DNA of 45,715 nt from an uncultured bacterium (GCA_937948815.1 CALFAM010000095.1:1-45715), one strand, 5' to 3'; positions 1-8,335 are shown, counted from the first letter of the stretch. Notes: generated by a model not told the origin, from the sequence alone. Numbers and translations: made by a program.

Positions 1-49
1 GGTCGACGCACGAATCTTGATTCTGTGCGCAGCTCTTCCCGTTCCGACG

Positions 50-331
50 TCAGTCTTTACAACCAACCGGTTCAATGTGGACGCTGCAACCATCTGGTTG
101 GGGCTGGCCTGGATCTGGCTCGGACCCGTCCTTAGCCTCAGGCGTCGGCTCAGGCATTAGGCTGAGAAGGTGCTGGATGAAGGCATCGACGGACTCGCTA
201 ATCGCGTTCCACACCCTCGAACCTTCGTAGGCTTCGTTGTCATTTGCCATAGCTGGAGCAGCAAGAAGAAGGAGGCTGCTCAAGAGGGCTACGGCGATCG
301 CTTTTTTGAGAGTCTGACGCGTCATTTCCAT
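50..331 (-). CDS. Small secreted protein of unknown function
   Basis: A 93-residue protein. It starts with a clear Sec signal peptide: basic MEMTRQTLKK, a Leu/Ala-rich core, and an APAMA cleavage site before residue 30. The mature part is only about 64 residues: an amphipathic stretch, a Pro/Glu/Asp-rich linker, then a short tail with two Cys (DGCSVHIEPVGCKD) that could form a disulfide. A good Shine-Dalgarno (AAGGAG) lies just before the ATG; the ATG two codons downstream is also possible. I recognise no domain. It is probably periplasmic or released. It is divergently oriented from the TPR gene at 646. Being a real gene is supported by the signal peptide plus ribosome binding site; the function is unknown. 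Confidence 0.6.
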   Translation of the reverse strand: MEMTRQTLKKAIAVALLSSLLLLAAPAMANDNEAYEGSRVWNAISESVDAFIQHLLSLMPEPTPEAKDGSEPDPGQPQPDGCSVHIEPVGCKD

Positions 332-645
332 GGCTCCTTATCGGCAGTGCGCACACCTTCCCCCGCGGAAGGAGGCGTCTGCATAGGAGAGACCTTACCG
401 CCCCTCAGGCAAATTGACTAGTCAGATTGCCGAAACACTTCCAGGATACGGATAAGATTACTGAAAAGAGCAGCATTTTTGACCAATTTAGTCGCATCTT
501 TGCTTACGTTATCGACGAAGTCGAGGCAGATCGTTGACGCGCCCACTACCGAGGCCTCGTACTATTTCTCAGTACGCTCAAAACCTGGCCGAGGCATGCT
601 GCCCGGCCACCGGACGGACGCCTCGTGGTCGCGAAAGGACCCCCC
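332..645. other. Divergent intergenic region, no gene seen
   Basis: These 314 bases separate two divergent genes and are less GC-rich in the middle (about 415-520) than the flanks, as expected for promoters. A short inverted repeat (CTTCC-cccgc-GGAAG) lies near 357-371 in the leader of the minus-strand small secreted gene. I could not identify a convincing -35/-10 pair for either gene. Confidence 0.4.
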
Positions 646-1083
646 ATGGCTGATAGCCACGATCGCGGCATCGCACTGATTCGCCGTGGATTTTATTGCG
701 GAAAGCGCAAGGAAATGGAGAGTGCTGTGCTTTCGCTCGTACAGGGCCTCTCTTGTATTGATCCCGAAGCCAACCCACGCCTCACCCTGTGCGCGGTTCA
801 CAACCTGGCGCTCTTTCTGAGTCAGCTGGGTACGCTGGTTCTGGCCCGTGCTGTGCTCCAGCGCGCGAAAGGGCTTTACGACGATGTCGACGACCCCGTG
901 ATGCTGGCCCGCGCCACCTGGCTCGAAGGCACGATCGCTCGCCTGGCCGGCAACCACGAAACGGCCCGCGAAAAGCTCGCCGGTGCGAGGGATGCGCTCG
1001 AGCTGCTCGATCTGCGCCTCGCGGAATCGGTAGAGGAAGAGCTTCGGATGGTCGAGGCGCCGGCTGCCGAACGCGCGGCGTGA
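646..1083 (+). CDS. Tetratricopeptide-type helical repeat protein
   Basis: A 145-residue, mostly helical protein. Pairs of helices with TPR-like spacing (small residues A/G/A and repeated LxxAR) run from about residue 5 to 125; examples are LARAVLQRAKGLYDD and HETAREKLAGARDALELLDL. No enzymatic motif is visible. The sequence resembles the TPR tail found after a helix-turn-helix or sigma-like N-terminus in some acidobacterial regulators, but here no DNA-binding part is present, so it may be a stand-alone adaptor or a truncated regulator. The ATG at 646 is preferred; a GTG at 625 would add seven residues. It converges on the sulfatase-fold gene, with 33 bases between them. Confidence 0.6.
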   Translation: MADSHDRGIALIRRGFYCGKRKEMESAVLSLVQGLSCIDPEANPRLTLCAVHNLALFLSQLGTLVLARAVLQRAKGLYDDVDDPVMLARATWLEGTIARLAGNHETAREKLAGARDALELLDLRLAESVEEELRMVEAPAAERAA

Positions 1084-1116
1084 GGCTGGTCCCGGGCTTG
1101 TGGCCCGCAAGAAGGG

Positions 1117-2472
1117 CTAGTGGTCGAGGTAGCCGAGGGCCTTGAGGCGCTCGATCGCTTCGGGATCGAGATCTGCACCCGGCAGCTCGTCCGACGCCAG
1201 GAGGCCGGCCCGAACGAGCTCCAGCCAGGCGGTGAGATCCTCGGATAGCGGGCTGTCTTTGGGCACCGTGCTGGCGAGCTCCCCAGGGTCATCTGGGAGT
1301 GAGAACGCCAAACGCTGATTGTTGCCGCCACGAACCGATGTGATCTCTTTGTGGCCAAGGGCCACGATGGCCGCTTCCAGGAGACCCTTTCGACGGCTGT
1401 CATCACCGCCACGGGTCGCACCCTTGTGCGCCTGGTGGAACGTCTGCGTCGGGCCGGAAGTCTCGGGTTGCTCGCCGCGCAGGGTGGCCGACCAATCGTG
1501 GCCCTGAAATGTCTCGGGAATGGGTAGGCCGATCAGGCCGAGGACGGTGGGAGCCAGGTCCAGGCTCGAGGCCAGGTCATCGACCTGCAGCTCCGCCTTG
1601 ATTCGGCCCGGCCAGGTGGCACTGAACGGAATATGCAGGGTTACTTCGTAGAGATGCCGGCCGTGGCCCCAGTAGCCATGCTCGCCGAGGCTCTCACCGT
1701 GGTCTGAAACGAAGAGCACCAGAAGCTCTTCGTCTTGGATCTGCTCGCGGACCCCTTCGAGCAGGTCGCCGATCGCCGCGTCGACAAAGGCGACTTCAGT
1801 GTCGTAGCGTCCCGAACGCCCAACCTCGCCGACGCCTTTGAGGCCGAGCTGCTCGAGATGTTCGGCGTGCAGCCGATAGGGTGCGTGGGGCTCGGCGTAG
1901 TGGGCCCAAGCAAAAATCGGTGTGGCAGGCTGTCTTTCGCGTTGCTCGGAAATCCAGTCGAGGGTCCCGGCTGTCAGGTCGTCAGCAGTGGCCTCGGCAT
2001 TGAAGAGGCCGAAGTAGCGCTTGCGGTTGAAGACCTCTTGGTAGTGCTCGAAGTGCTCCTCGAGCCCCGACATATTCCGTCTCAGCGTCCAATTGCCGAC
2101 GAACGCAGCGGTTTCGTACCCGCGCCGGCTCAGAACCTTGCCGAGAGAAGGTAGCCCCGATCGCATACTCAGACCATTGCGGGTCGCGCCATGCTCATGG
2201 GGATGCAGGGACGTGAAGAACGACACCATCGATGGTGCCGTCAGCGGCTCGACGACGCGCATCTCGGTATAGCGCGCGCCGCTCGCCATCAACGCATCGA
2301 TGTTCGGGGAGGTCTCGCGCTCGTACCCATAGGCCGACAGGCGATCCGAACGCAGAGTGTCGACGGCGATCACCAAGATGTTGGGGAAACGGCGAGCAGC
2401 GTCGAGCGCATCGCCGCAGAGCAATAGGGCGACCGCCGTGACCAGAACGCTTCGTGCTGTCGATGCTCGCAA
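1117..2472 (-). CDS. Sulfatase-fold (alkaline phosphatase superfamily) hydrolase, exported
   Basis: About 451 residues. The metal-binding start NILVIAVDTLRSDRLS, the SDHGESLGEHG block and the C-terminal GLPIP/LDLAPTVL segments are diagnostic of sulfatase-like alkaline phosphatase superfamily enzymes. The position normally held by the formylglycine Cys/Ser (C/S-x-P-S-R) reads T-A-P-S-M (Thr about residue 78). A classical arylsulfatase mechanism is therefore unlikely; a Thr nucleophile is typical of phosphotransferase or phosphatase members. Start: the only upstream ATG in frame lies inside the tRNA-Asn gene. I choose the TTG at 2472, which gives a signal-peptide-like N-terminus (hydrophobic core VLVTAVALLL, then DALDA) preceded by GGGGAAG. 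The substrate is unknown; the enzyme is probably periplasmic. Confidence 0.8.
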   Translation of the reverse strand: MRASTARSVLVTAVALLLCGDALDAARRFPNILVIAVDTLRSDRLSAYGYERETSPNIDALMASGARYTEMRVVEPLTAPSMVSFFTSLHPHEHGATRNGLSMRSGLPSLGKVLSRRGYETAAFVGNWTLRRNMSGLEEHFEHYQEVFNRKRYFGLFNAEATADDLTAGTLDWISEQRERQPATPIFAWAHYAEPHAPYRLHAEHLEQLGLKGVGEVGRSGRYDTEVAFVDAAIGDLLEGVREQIQDEELLVLFVSDHGESLGEHGYWGHGRHLYEVTLHIPFSATWPGRIKAELQVDDLASSLDLAPTVLGLIGLPIPETFQGHDWSATLRGEQPETSGPTQTFHQAHKGATRGGDDSRRKGLLEAAIVALGHKEITSVRGGNNQRLAFSLPDDPGELASTVPKDSPLSEDLTAWLELVRAGLLASDELPGADLDPEAIERLKALGYLDH

Positions 2473-2550
2473 GTCGCTGAACTTCCCCGCTAGCCCCGGC
2501 CTTCGTAGGTTCTCAGACCGGCCGCCGCTCAGCGTACTCGAAGGGGAAAA

Positions 2551-2625
2551 TGGCTCCTCGGGAGGGACTTGAACCCCCAACCAATCGGTTAACAGCCGAT
2601 TGCTCTACCATTGAGCTACCGAGGA
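2551..2625 (-). tRNA. tRNA-Asn (anticodon GTT)
   Basis: A complete cloverleaf on the minus strand. The acceptor stem TCCTCGG/CCGAGGA is perfect. The anticodon stem ATCGG/CCGAT encloses the loop CTGTTAA with anticodon GTT, and the T-arm has the normal TTCAAGT loop. The 3' CCA is encoded (2551-2553), with G as discriminator base. A strong promoter lies about 43 bases upstream. Confidence 0.97.
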
Positions 2626-2667
2626 ACGGTCTTCACCCGACACCTCTATGAAATCGTCGGGGCAGGA

Positions 2668-2697
2668 AGTCTAGGCGCCCTTGCGCGCGCTTGTCAA
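2668..2697 (-). promoter_or_regulatory. Sigma70-type promoter of tRNA-Asn
   Basis: Read on the minus strand: TTGACA (2692-2697), an 18-base spacer, then TAGACT (2668-2673). This is a near-consensus housekeeping promoter, placed so that transcription would start about 35 bases upstream of the tRNA 5' end. The sulfatase-fold gene downstream may be co-transcribed. Confidence 0.75.
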
Positions 2698-2842
2698 TTG
2701 GCGCGTGCAGCCAGATCATCAGGTTTCTGCTCGACAGGACTTCCATAGCACCTTGGTCTTCGTCACGAGGCCGCCAACCGATACGCTACGCACCGCAAAT
2801 GCGCGCTGCCGACCCACCCGATCGAATCGACGCCGTGAGCCC

Positions 2843-3523
2843 ATGAAAGACTTTTCGCCAACCGCCTATCCGCTGATCGTCTTCGACTGGGATGGAACCC
2901 TGATGGACTCGATTGGCAATATGGTCACCTGCGCCCTCCATGCATTCGACGAAGCGGGCATGCCTGCTCCGGATGCTCAGGCGATCCGTTCGGCCATTGG
3001 CCTCGGCCTGGCGGAGGTTGCCGAACGGGTCCTGCCGCCCAACGACCCGGTCGCTCGTGGGCGCATCATGGCCCAGTACCGCGAGCTGTGGCTCGGCACC
3101 TACCGCTACAACGTCAAGCTCTACGATGGCGTCCGTGAGACTCTACAGGCATTGGCGAAGCGTGGTCATGTCCTCGCCATTGCGACGGGACGCGGCCGAC
3201 CCGGCCTGATGCGAGATCTCGCGGCAACCGATCTGGAGCCGCACTTTGCCGTCACCCGGACCGCAGATGACGCGGAGCCCAAGCCGCATCCGCAGATGCT
3301 GCTCGATGTGATCGCGAGCCAGGGAAAGTCACCTTCCGAGGCGTTGATGATCGGCGATACGACCTACGACCTCGAGATGGCGCATCGCGCTGAGGTCGCC
3401 TCGGTCGGCGTGCTCACCGGGTCGCACGGCAGGCAAGAGCTCGAGCCATGGGGCCCCCTCGCTTGTCTGCCCAGCGTCAGCGACCTGCCGACCTATCTCG
3501 GATCTGAGGTGTCCGCGCCGTAG
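2843..3523 (+). CDS. HAD-superfamily phosphatase, phosphoglycolate phosphatase-like
   Basis: 226 residues. HAD motif I is FDWDGTLMDS (nucleophile Asp near residue 13, general acid two residues on). Motif II is the IATGRGRPG region, motif III includes KPHPQML, and motif IV is IGDTTYDLEMA. The cap is the helical type inserted after motif I, as in phosphoglycolate phosphatase and related hydrolases. Substrate specificity cannot be read from sequence. The frame is open upstream to 2681, but the ATG at 2843 starts just before the first conserved strand; upstream codons are Arg/Thr-rich and unlike the family. The 3' end overlaps the convergent ferrochelatase gene by 31 bases. Confidence 0.85.
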   Translation: MKDFSPTAYPLIVFDWDGTLMDSIGNMVTCALHAFDEAGMPAPDAQAIRSAIGLGLAEVAERVLPPNDPVARGRIMAQYRELWLGTYRYNVKLYDGVRETLQALAKRGHVLAIATGRGRPGLMRDLAATDLEPHFAVTRTADDAEPKPHPQMLLDVIASQGKSPSEALMIGDTTYDLEMAHRAEVASVGVLTGSHGRQELEPWGPLACLPSVSDLPTYLGSEVSAP

Positions 3524-4674
3524 CCGCCATCGGCGTGCGCGGGGCAGGTGCGGAGCGCCTCGCCCCGTGTGCGCGACGCCTCGGCCTCGGCTTCGATCGC
3601 CTGCTGGTCGTATGTCTCGGGCGAGACGGTCCAGCCACCGAGGTTGCGATCGATGACTCCGCAGAGTGCCGCGATGTGGTCCGGGCGGTCATTGAGCGCC
3701 GGAATGTAGCGGAATTGCTCGCCCCCCGCGTCGAGAAAGAGGTGTCGGTTCTCCTCCTCGATCTCTTCCAGCGTCTCCAGGCAGTCGGCGGCAAAGCCCG
3801 GGCAGATGACATCCACTTTGCGAATGCCTGACCGGGCCATCGCTTGCAGGGTCTCATCGGTATAGGGCTTGATCCACTCCTCTTTGCCGAACAGGGACTG
3901 GAACGTGACCTGCCAGCGTTCGTCGGCAAGGCCGAGTGCCTCGGCCAGCAGCCGGCCCGTCTTCTGGCATTGGCAGTGGTAGGGGTCGCCATTCTCCAGG
4001 TAGCGTTGGGGCACACCGTGGAAGGACATCACCAGCATGTCCGGCTCGCCCTCGGCCTGCCAGCGCTCTCGCACGCTGGCGGCAAGGGCATCAATGTACG
4101 ACGGGTCGTCATGGAATTGGCAGACGGTACGCAGCTCGGGCAGCCAGCGGAGCGTTGCCAGCTCTCGGGCCAAAGCGTCGTAGGCAGCGCCGGTCGACGT
4201 CGAAGAGTAGTGCGAGAACATCGGCAGCAGCAGGATGCGCCGGCAACCCTTGGAGAGCAGCTCGTCGAGTGCGGAGCGCATCGAAGGATTGCCGTAGGTC
4301 GCGCCCAGGGCCACGTGCACAGAGGTGCCGTAGCGGGCCTCGAGCTCCTTCGCGACCGCAGCCTGTTGCTTGCGGCTGATCACCAGCAGGGGTGACCCCT
4401 CATCCGTCCACACGGAAGCGTAGAGCGCCGCCGACTTCTTGGGCCGGAAGGGCAGCACGAAGAGGTTCAGGATCAACCACCAGACGGGGCGAGATACCTC
4501 GATCACACGAGGGTCGCCGAGAAACTGTCGCAAGTAGCGGCGGACGGCGGATGGCGTCGGGGCGTCAGGGGTTCCGAGGATCGCCATCAAGACGCCGACC
4601 GCGGGTACCTCGCCGTGCGCGAATCCGGGCCCGCGGGCAAAGCCGGGGTCCGGGCGAAAAAGATTCTTGGGCAT
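3493..4674 (-). CDS. hemH: Ferrochelatase (protoheme or coproheme type)
   Basis: 393 residues. It inserts ferrous iron into a porphyrin in the last steps of heme synthesis. The family start GVLMAILGTPDAPTPSAVRRYL, the catalytic-His block MSFHGVPQRYLENGDPY, the TFQSLFGKEEWIKPYT segment and the CPGFAADCLETLEEI segment are all present. The CQCQ residues just after the catalytic His block are a Cys cluster of the kind seen in some Fe-S-containing ferrochelatases, though I cannot count ligands with certainty. The C-terminal 40 residues (EAEAEASRTRGEALRT onward) are a charged extension beyond the domain. It is the last gene of a minus-strand run, 18 bases after the metallophosphoesterase-like gene. 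Confidence 0.95.
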   Translation of the reverse strand: MPKNLFRPDPGFARGPGFAHGEVPAVGVLMAILGTPDAPTPSAVRRYLRQFLGDPRVIEVSRPVWWLILNLFVLPFRPKKSAALYASVWTDEGSPLLVISRKQQAAVAKELEARYGTSVHVALGATYGNPSMRSALDELLSKGCRRILLLPMFSHYSSTSTGAAYDALARELATLRWLPELRTVCQFHDDPSYIDALAASVRERWQAEGEPDMLVMSFHGVPQRYLENGDPYHCQCQKTGRLLAEALGLADERWQVTFQSLFGKEEWIKPYTDETLQAMARSGIRKVDVICPGFAADCLETLEEIEEENRHLFLDAGGEQFRYIPALNDRPDHIAALCGVIDRNLGGWTVSPETYDQQAIEAEAEASRTRGEALRTCPAHADGGYGADTSDPR

Positions 4675-4692
4675 CGGTGCCGGTCCTGGTCG

Positions 4693-5703
4693 TCAGTATC
4701 GAGACGCTGCGCGCTCGCGCGCCGGCAAGATCTCCAGGCAAGTGGTCCACCACCCGGTGAGCACGGTTTCCACGAAGGGCTCGGGCAGCCCTTCGCTTCG
4801 CATCTCTGCGGCCAACGCCTGGTGATCATACGCGAGTGGCACGATCTCGACGGCGAGATTTCCCGTTGTCTGCGCAGCCAGAACCGTGTACCAAACTTCG
4901 GTTCGGCCGTCGTTACCCGGGCGCCCGATCACGCCGACATTCACGACATCGCGGCCGGAGGGCAGACGCCGATGCCATGCGATGCCGGTATGCGTACAGA
5001 GGATTGCGTCCGCGCGGTACTGGTCGAGCAGCACCTCGAGGAAGGCGTCAGGGGAGGACGAGTCAAAGAGGAACTCGTTCACCCGCCGAGGCGAACCATG
5101 CACCATCAGCAGGTTTCGCCCACCAACCGTCACCCGGCGGTGCTGGGGAAGCTCGCCCATCCAGCGTTTGAATTCCGGCGAGCAGCGCTCGGCTGTGTAC
5201 TGGTAGGAGATGCCGGCGTAGTGATTGTCGCGAGGGTCGGTATACCCGCAATTGCAATCCTCGCGACCAGATGACAGGGACTGCTCGTAGTTGCCCTGAA
5301 TCGTTCGGACATCCGCGGACTCGAGCAGCGGCCAGACCGCCTCCGGGCTGGGCCCGAAGCCACCGAGATCGCCGAGGCAATAGAGTGCGTCGGCGCCACG
5401 CTTGCGCGCATCCTCCAACAACGCCTCGAGTGCGAAGCGGTTGTTGTAGACACCGCCGAACACAGCAATGCGATCGAACGGTCCTTCGGTCACCGCCATC
5501 TCAGCGATCGGCTCACGGTGCGCACGGATCTCGGCTACGCGCTCGGCCTCGGCGAGCTCACGCCCGACCTCCTGGGCAGCTGCCCGGAAGGTGCCCAGGG
5601 GCACCAGCTTCTCGCCCCAGGTGGCCATGCCGCGATGAGCGGCGAGCTTGGCCTGGGCGCGTGCCTTCTTGATCGCGGGATCTTCGGGGATACGGTTGCT
5701 CAT
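4693..5703 (-). CDS. Metallophosphoesterase-like protein with degenerate first metal motif
   Basis: 336 residues. The calcineurin-like fold is visible from residue 78: GDLGGFGPSPEAV (Asp112), QGNYE (Asn138), LLMVHGSPRR (His202) and CTHTGIAWH (His238). Motif I, normally D-x-H-G-N, reads FGGVYNN (residues 82-88), so both usual metal ligands are replaced (Gly84, Tyr86). One metal site is probably lost or rebuilt. There is also a Cys-rich patch, DCNCGYTDPRDNHY (149-162), and a strongly conserved-looking C-terminus, LTGWWTTCLEILPARER. The ATG overlaps the stop of the upstream radical SAM gene by four bases, so the two are translationally coupled. The role is unknown; a partner function with the radical SAM protein is inferred. 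Confidence 0.8.
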   Translation of the reverse strand: MSNRIPEDPAIKKARAQAKLAAHRGMATWGEKLVPLGTFRAAAQEVGRELAEAERVAEIRAHREPIAEMAVTEGPFDRIAVFGGVYNNRFALEALLEDARKRGADALYCLGDLGGFGPSPEAVWPLLESADVRTIQGNYEQSLSSGREDCNCGYTDPRDNHYAGISYQYTAERCSPEFKRWMGELPQHRRVTVGGRNLLMVHGSPRRVNEFLFDSSSPDAFLEVLLDQYRADAILCTHTGIAWHRRLPSGRDVVNVGVIGRPGNDGRTEVWYTVLAAQTTGNLAVEIVPLAYDHQALAAEMRSEGLPEPFVETVLTGWWTTCLEILPARERAASRY

Positions 5704-6608
5704 GTCTTGCAGCTGACTCCGAACGCGTGGCAGGTCCAGCAGGCGGGGTGGCTGAGCGGGAAGGCGTCGAGGGTATCTGCCAGGGATTCGCCCATTCGTC
5801 CGTCCGGCTCATTGACCAGAATGGGGCAGACCCACACACCCTGATCCGTGACCATCCGGCAGGTCGAGCACTGAAGATGGTCCCAGCTCTCCTCGGGAAC
5901 CTGGCCGTGCTGCAGATGCTGCCAGCTCTCGTAGGCGCCGCTGCGTTCTGCTTCGGCACCGATCTGGAAGACCGGCAAGATCTTCAGGCGAGGCTTCGAG
6001 ACTCCCCGCTCCTTGAGCAGCTCGAGGAACCGTTGGCGCCCTTCCGTGCTGCCGTTCTCGACGTTCACTTCGGTGACCGTGACCACGGGATTGATGCCCG
6101 CGACGACCAGGTTGTCGATGCCGGCGAGAATCCGCTCGTAGGTACCCTCGCCCCGAATCGGGTCGTTGGATGCCGCATCGTAGCCATCCATCGAAACGCG
6201 AACGTCCAGGGAATATGCCCCGTCCTCGCTCATCGCGGCCAGCCGCTGGCAGCGCCTCGGGTCGAGTAGCAGGCCGTTGGTCAGCACGGTAGCGGGCCCC
6301 TGCTGGAGGGTTGCCTCGAGAATCGCTTCCATGTCCGGGTTGAGGAAGGGCTCGCCTCCGGTGAAGTAGTACTCCTTGACGCCGAGGGCCCGTGCCTCCG
6401 CGAGATACCGCTCGACGAGCGAGAGCGGTAGGTGCTCGTGGGTGTGGTTGGTCGGAGAGCAGGAGACGAAGCAGTGGTTACACGCCAAATTGCAGAGGGT
6501 GCCGGCGACCTGGAACCACAGGGTATCCAGAGACCGAAGGGCGACCCGTGGCGCCGGACCCTCGAACTGCGGTGGCGCCGGGGCGGCGGCTGTGCTTGAA
6601 GTTTCCAT
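5700..6608 (-). CDS. Radical SAM protein with C-terminal Cys-rich (SPASM-like) region
   Basis: 302 residues. The [4Fe-4S]-SAM cluster motif CNLACNHC (Cys39, 43, 46) is followed by FVSCSPTNHTHEHLPL, then YYFTGGEPFLNPDM (the GGE SAM-binding motif) and VRVSMDGYD. The C-terminal third carries further Cys residues (CSTCRM, VWVCPI, CWTCHAFGVSC), which suggest an auxiliary cluster as in SPASM or twitch enzymes that modify peptides or small molecules. The substrate is unknown, and no precursor-peptide gene is evident next to it. An AAGGAA ribosome site precedes the ATG. It is coupled by a 4-base overlap to the metallophosphoesterase-like gene, followed by hemH. I considered PqqE-type, AlbA-type and arsenosugar ArsS-type enzymes; none can be assigned from motifs alone. 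Confidence 0.88.
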   Translation of the reverse strand: METSSTAAAPAPPQFEGPAPRVALRSLDTLWFQVAGTLCNLACNHCFVSCSPTNHTHEHLPLSLVERYLAEARALGVKEYYFTGGEPFLNPDMEAILEATLQQGPATVLTNGLLLDPRRCQRLAAMSEDGAYSLDVRVSMDGYDAASNDPIRGEGTYERILAGIDNLVVAGINPVVTVTEVNVENGSTEGRQRFLELLKERGVSKPRLKILPVFQIGAEAERSGAYESWQHLQHGQVPEESWDHLQCSTCRMVTDQGVWVCPILVNEPDGRMGESLADTLDAFPLSHPACWTCHAFGVSCKT

Positions 6609-6801
6609 TCTTGTTCCTTGGCGGGCGCCGGGGTGAGCGATCGCAGAATCGCGGGCGCCGGGTCATACGCGGGTGGGGTTGGCCGAATGGATCCTTCGGT
6701 CACGCGCCTGACGGTAAACAATGTACGTGCCGAACCCGCTGGGCGGACTGGCGTGCGCTGACGCTTCGGATATCGAGCTCGAATCAGACACAGGGCTCGA
6801 A

Positions 6802-7545
6802 TCAAATGCTGAGCTCGAAACGCATCACCACACCGCCGAAGATGACCTCCTCGCCACCGGCCAGCTTCTCCGGAACTTCGGGCCGCAGGCGACGGCCGTT
6901 GACGAAGGTCCCGTTCGTTGCGCGCACTTCGAGGATGACATAGCCGCTCGGGCGGTGCTCGATGAACGCATGGCGACGGCTCGTGGTCAACTGCGGGTCC
7001 AGCCGTGTCAGGTCGACGTCCGGCGCAATGCCCGAAAGTGGATCCGTGCGCCCGACGGTTGCCGTGTCTCCGTCCAAGACGAAGACGATGGCATCTTCCG
7101 AACTGCTGTCGTCGCCGGCATAGATCAGCCTGGCTTGGAGCGGCATCGCGCCAACGGTGTCGTCGGAGACGCCTTCATCCGCTGCCCCGCTGTCGAGCCA
7201 ACGCTCGCAGAGTGCGGCCTCCGCCGTCGAGAGCCGCTGCGCCAGCTTGCGAATCATCCGGACGGCGATCTCTGGATTGCGGCCCAGCATGTGGATCAGG
7301 CCGCTGGCATCGACGCGGATCAGCCGTGACGCCTCGGTGGCGCGCATGGTGTAGGCGCGCACCACGCGCTCCAACACGGCTCGCTCACCGAAGAAGTCGC
7401 CTCGCTCGTAGACGGCCAGGGACTCGCCATCATCGCCATCGAGCATCTCGACGGCACCACGCTGCACGAGATACATGTTGTCCCCGTCGTCGCCGCGACG
7501 GTACACAACTTGGCCAGCTTCCAATGGGATCGCGGTGTAGCTCAT
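6802..7545 (-). CDS. Cyclic nucleotide-binding domain fused to FHA domain
   Basis: About 247 residues. Residues 5-115 form a cNMP-binding beta-roll (LEAGQVVYRRGDDGDNMYLVQRG, then RGDFFGERAVLE, with the phosphate-binding-cassette-like FGE...). Residues 145-245 form an FHA phosphothreonine-binding domain (ATVGRTD, SRRHAFIE, TNGTFVNGRRL, all canonical). No DNA-binding domain follows, so it probably acts as a signalling adaptor that joins a nucleotide signal to Ser/Thr phosphorylation. A GTG at 7614 in the same frame would add 23 Ser/Arg-rich residues; the ATG at 7545 begins just before the fold and is preferred. It lies downstream of the hydrolase gene on the same strand. Confidence 0.88.
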   Translation of the reverse strand: MSYTAIPLEAGQVVYRRGDDGDNMYLVQRGAVEMLDGDDGESLAVYERGDFFGERAVLERVVRAYTMRATEASRLIRVDASGLIHMLGRNPEIAVRMIRKLAQRLSTAEAALCERWLDSGAADEGVSDDTVGAMPLQARLIYAGDDSSSEDAIVFVLDGDTATVGRTDPLSGIAPDVDLTRLDPQLTTSRRHAFIEHRPSGYVILEVRATNGTFVNGRRLRPEVPEKLAGGEEVIFGGVVMRFELSI

Positions 7546-7626
7546 CGACCTCGACGACCGTCGGGAAGACCTCGGTGGATCGCTCTCCGAATGAGCAGTG
7601 CTTTCTCCGGTCACGTGGGGCGTATC

Positions 7627-8301
7627 CTAGCAGGGAGAGGATTCCGGTCGATCCTGGGCTCGATGGACGATGTGTTCCGGGACCCCGTCTTCCAGGAAGG
7701 CAAGCACTTCACCGGTGACGTCTTGGCGATTCATCAGAAAGGTGTGGGTCGCGGGAAAGGTGATCAGCGGTACCGAGTCGAGCTGGCTTTCCTCCAGGCT
7801 GACAACACCGTCATTGGTCGCCTGGCCAAGGGGCAGGCGGGCGTTTCGCGGACCTGCCGTCCCCGCCATGATCAGCGTCGGCACCGTGGGGACCGCGAGC
7901 TCCCGGAAGAACGCCTCATCCGCCAGGCGCTGCCCGGCATCGCCGGTCATCAGCCGAAACACCGGGTTCTCGGCGAGGCGCTGCGCCAAGGCTGGCGATC
8001 GGTTGGGCGGCGCCAGCATCACGAAACGCGCGAACGATTCCGGAAGCCGATCCGCCGCCAAGCGCGTGATCACGTTGCCCAACGAGTGGCCGATCACCGC
8101 GAAAGCCTCATCCTGCGTGTCCTGTTCGTCCAACGTCGTGCGTACCTGCTGCGCGAAGCGGTCTGCGATCGCATCGAGCGCGCTCAGCGCAACGCTGTAG
8201 CCGAAGAAGTGCGGGTCGTGACCCGCCCTTCCGAGCCGGTGCCCGAGGAGGCTCATCGAGATGGGGGAACGCCCCATGCCGTGAATCAGGAAAACGTGCA
8301 T
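7627..8301 (-). CDS. Alpha/beta hydrolase, lipase/esterase-like
   Basis: 224 residues. The first strand MHVFLIHGMGRSPISM contains the oxyanion HG motif. The nucleophile elbow is AVIGHSLGN (G-x-S-x-G). Later features are VPTLIMAGTAG (the strand before the acid residue), DGVVSLEES, and FPATHTFLMN, where the catalytic His is expected. The pattern (GHSLG followed by NDGVVSLE) recalls triacylglycerol lipase-like or PGAP1-like hydrolases that act on lipids. There is no signal peptide. The gene sits 34 bases downstream of hmgA on the same strand, so it may be co-transcribed with the tyrosine genes. Confidence 0.8.
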   Translation of the reverse strand: MHVFLIHGMGRSPISMSLLGHRLGRAGHDPHFFGYSVALSALDAIADRFAQQVRTTLDEQDTQDEAFAVIGHSLGNVITRLAADRLPESFARFVMLAPPNRSPALAQRLAENPVFRLMTGDAGQRLADEAFFRELAVPTVPTLIMAGTAGPRNARLPLGQATNDGVVSLEESQLDSVPLITFPATHTFLMNRQDVTGEVLAFLEDGVPEHIVHRAQDRPESSPC

Positions 8302-8335
8302 CGTTCTCCCAGCATCGCTCTTCCTCGTGTCGACG

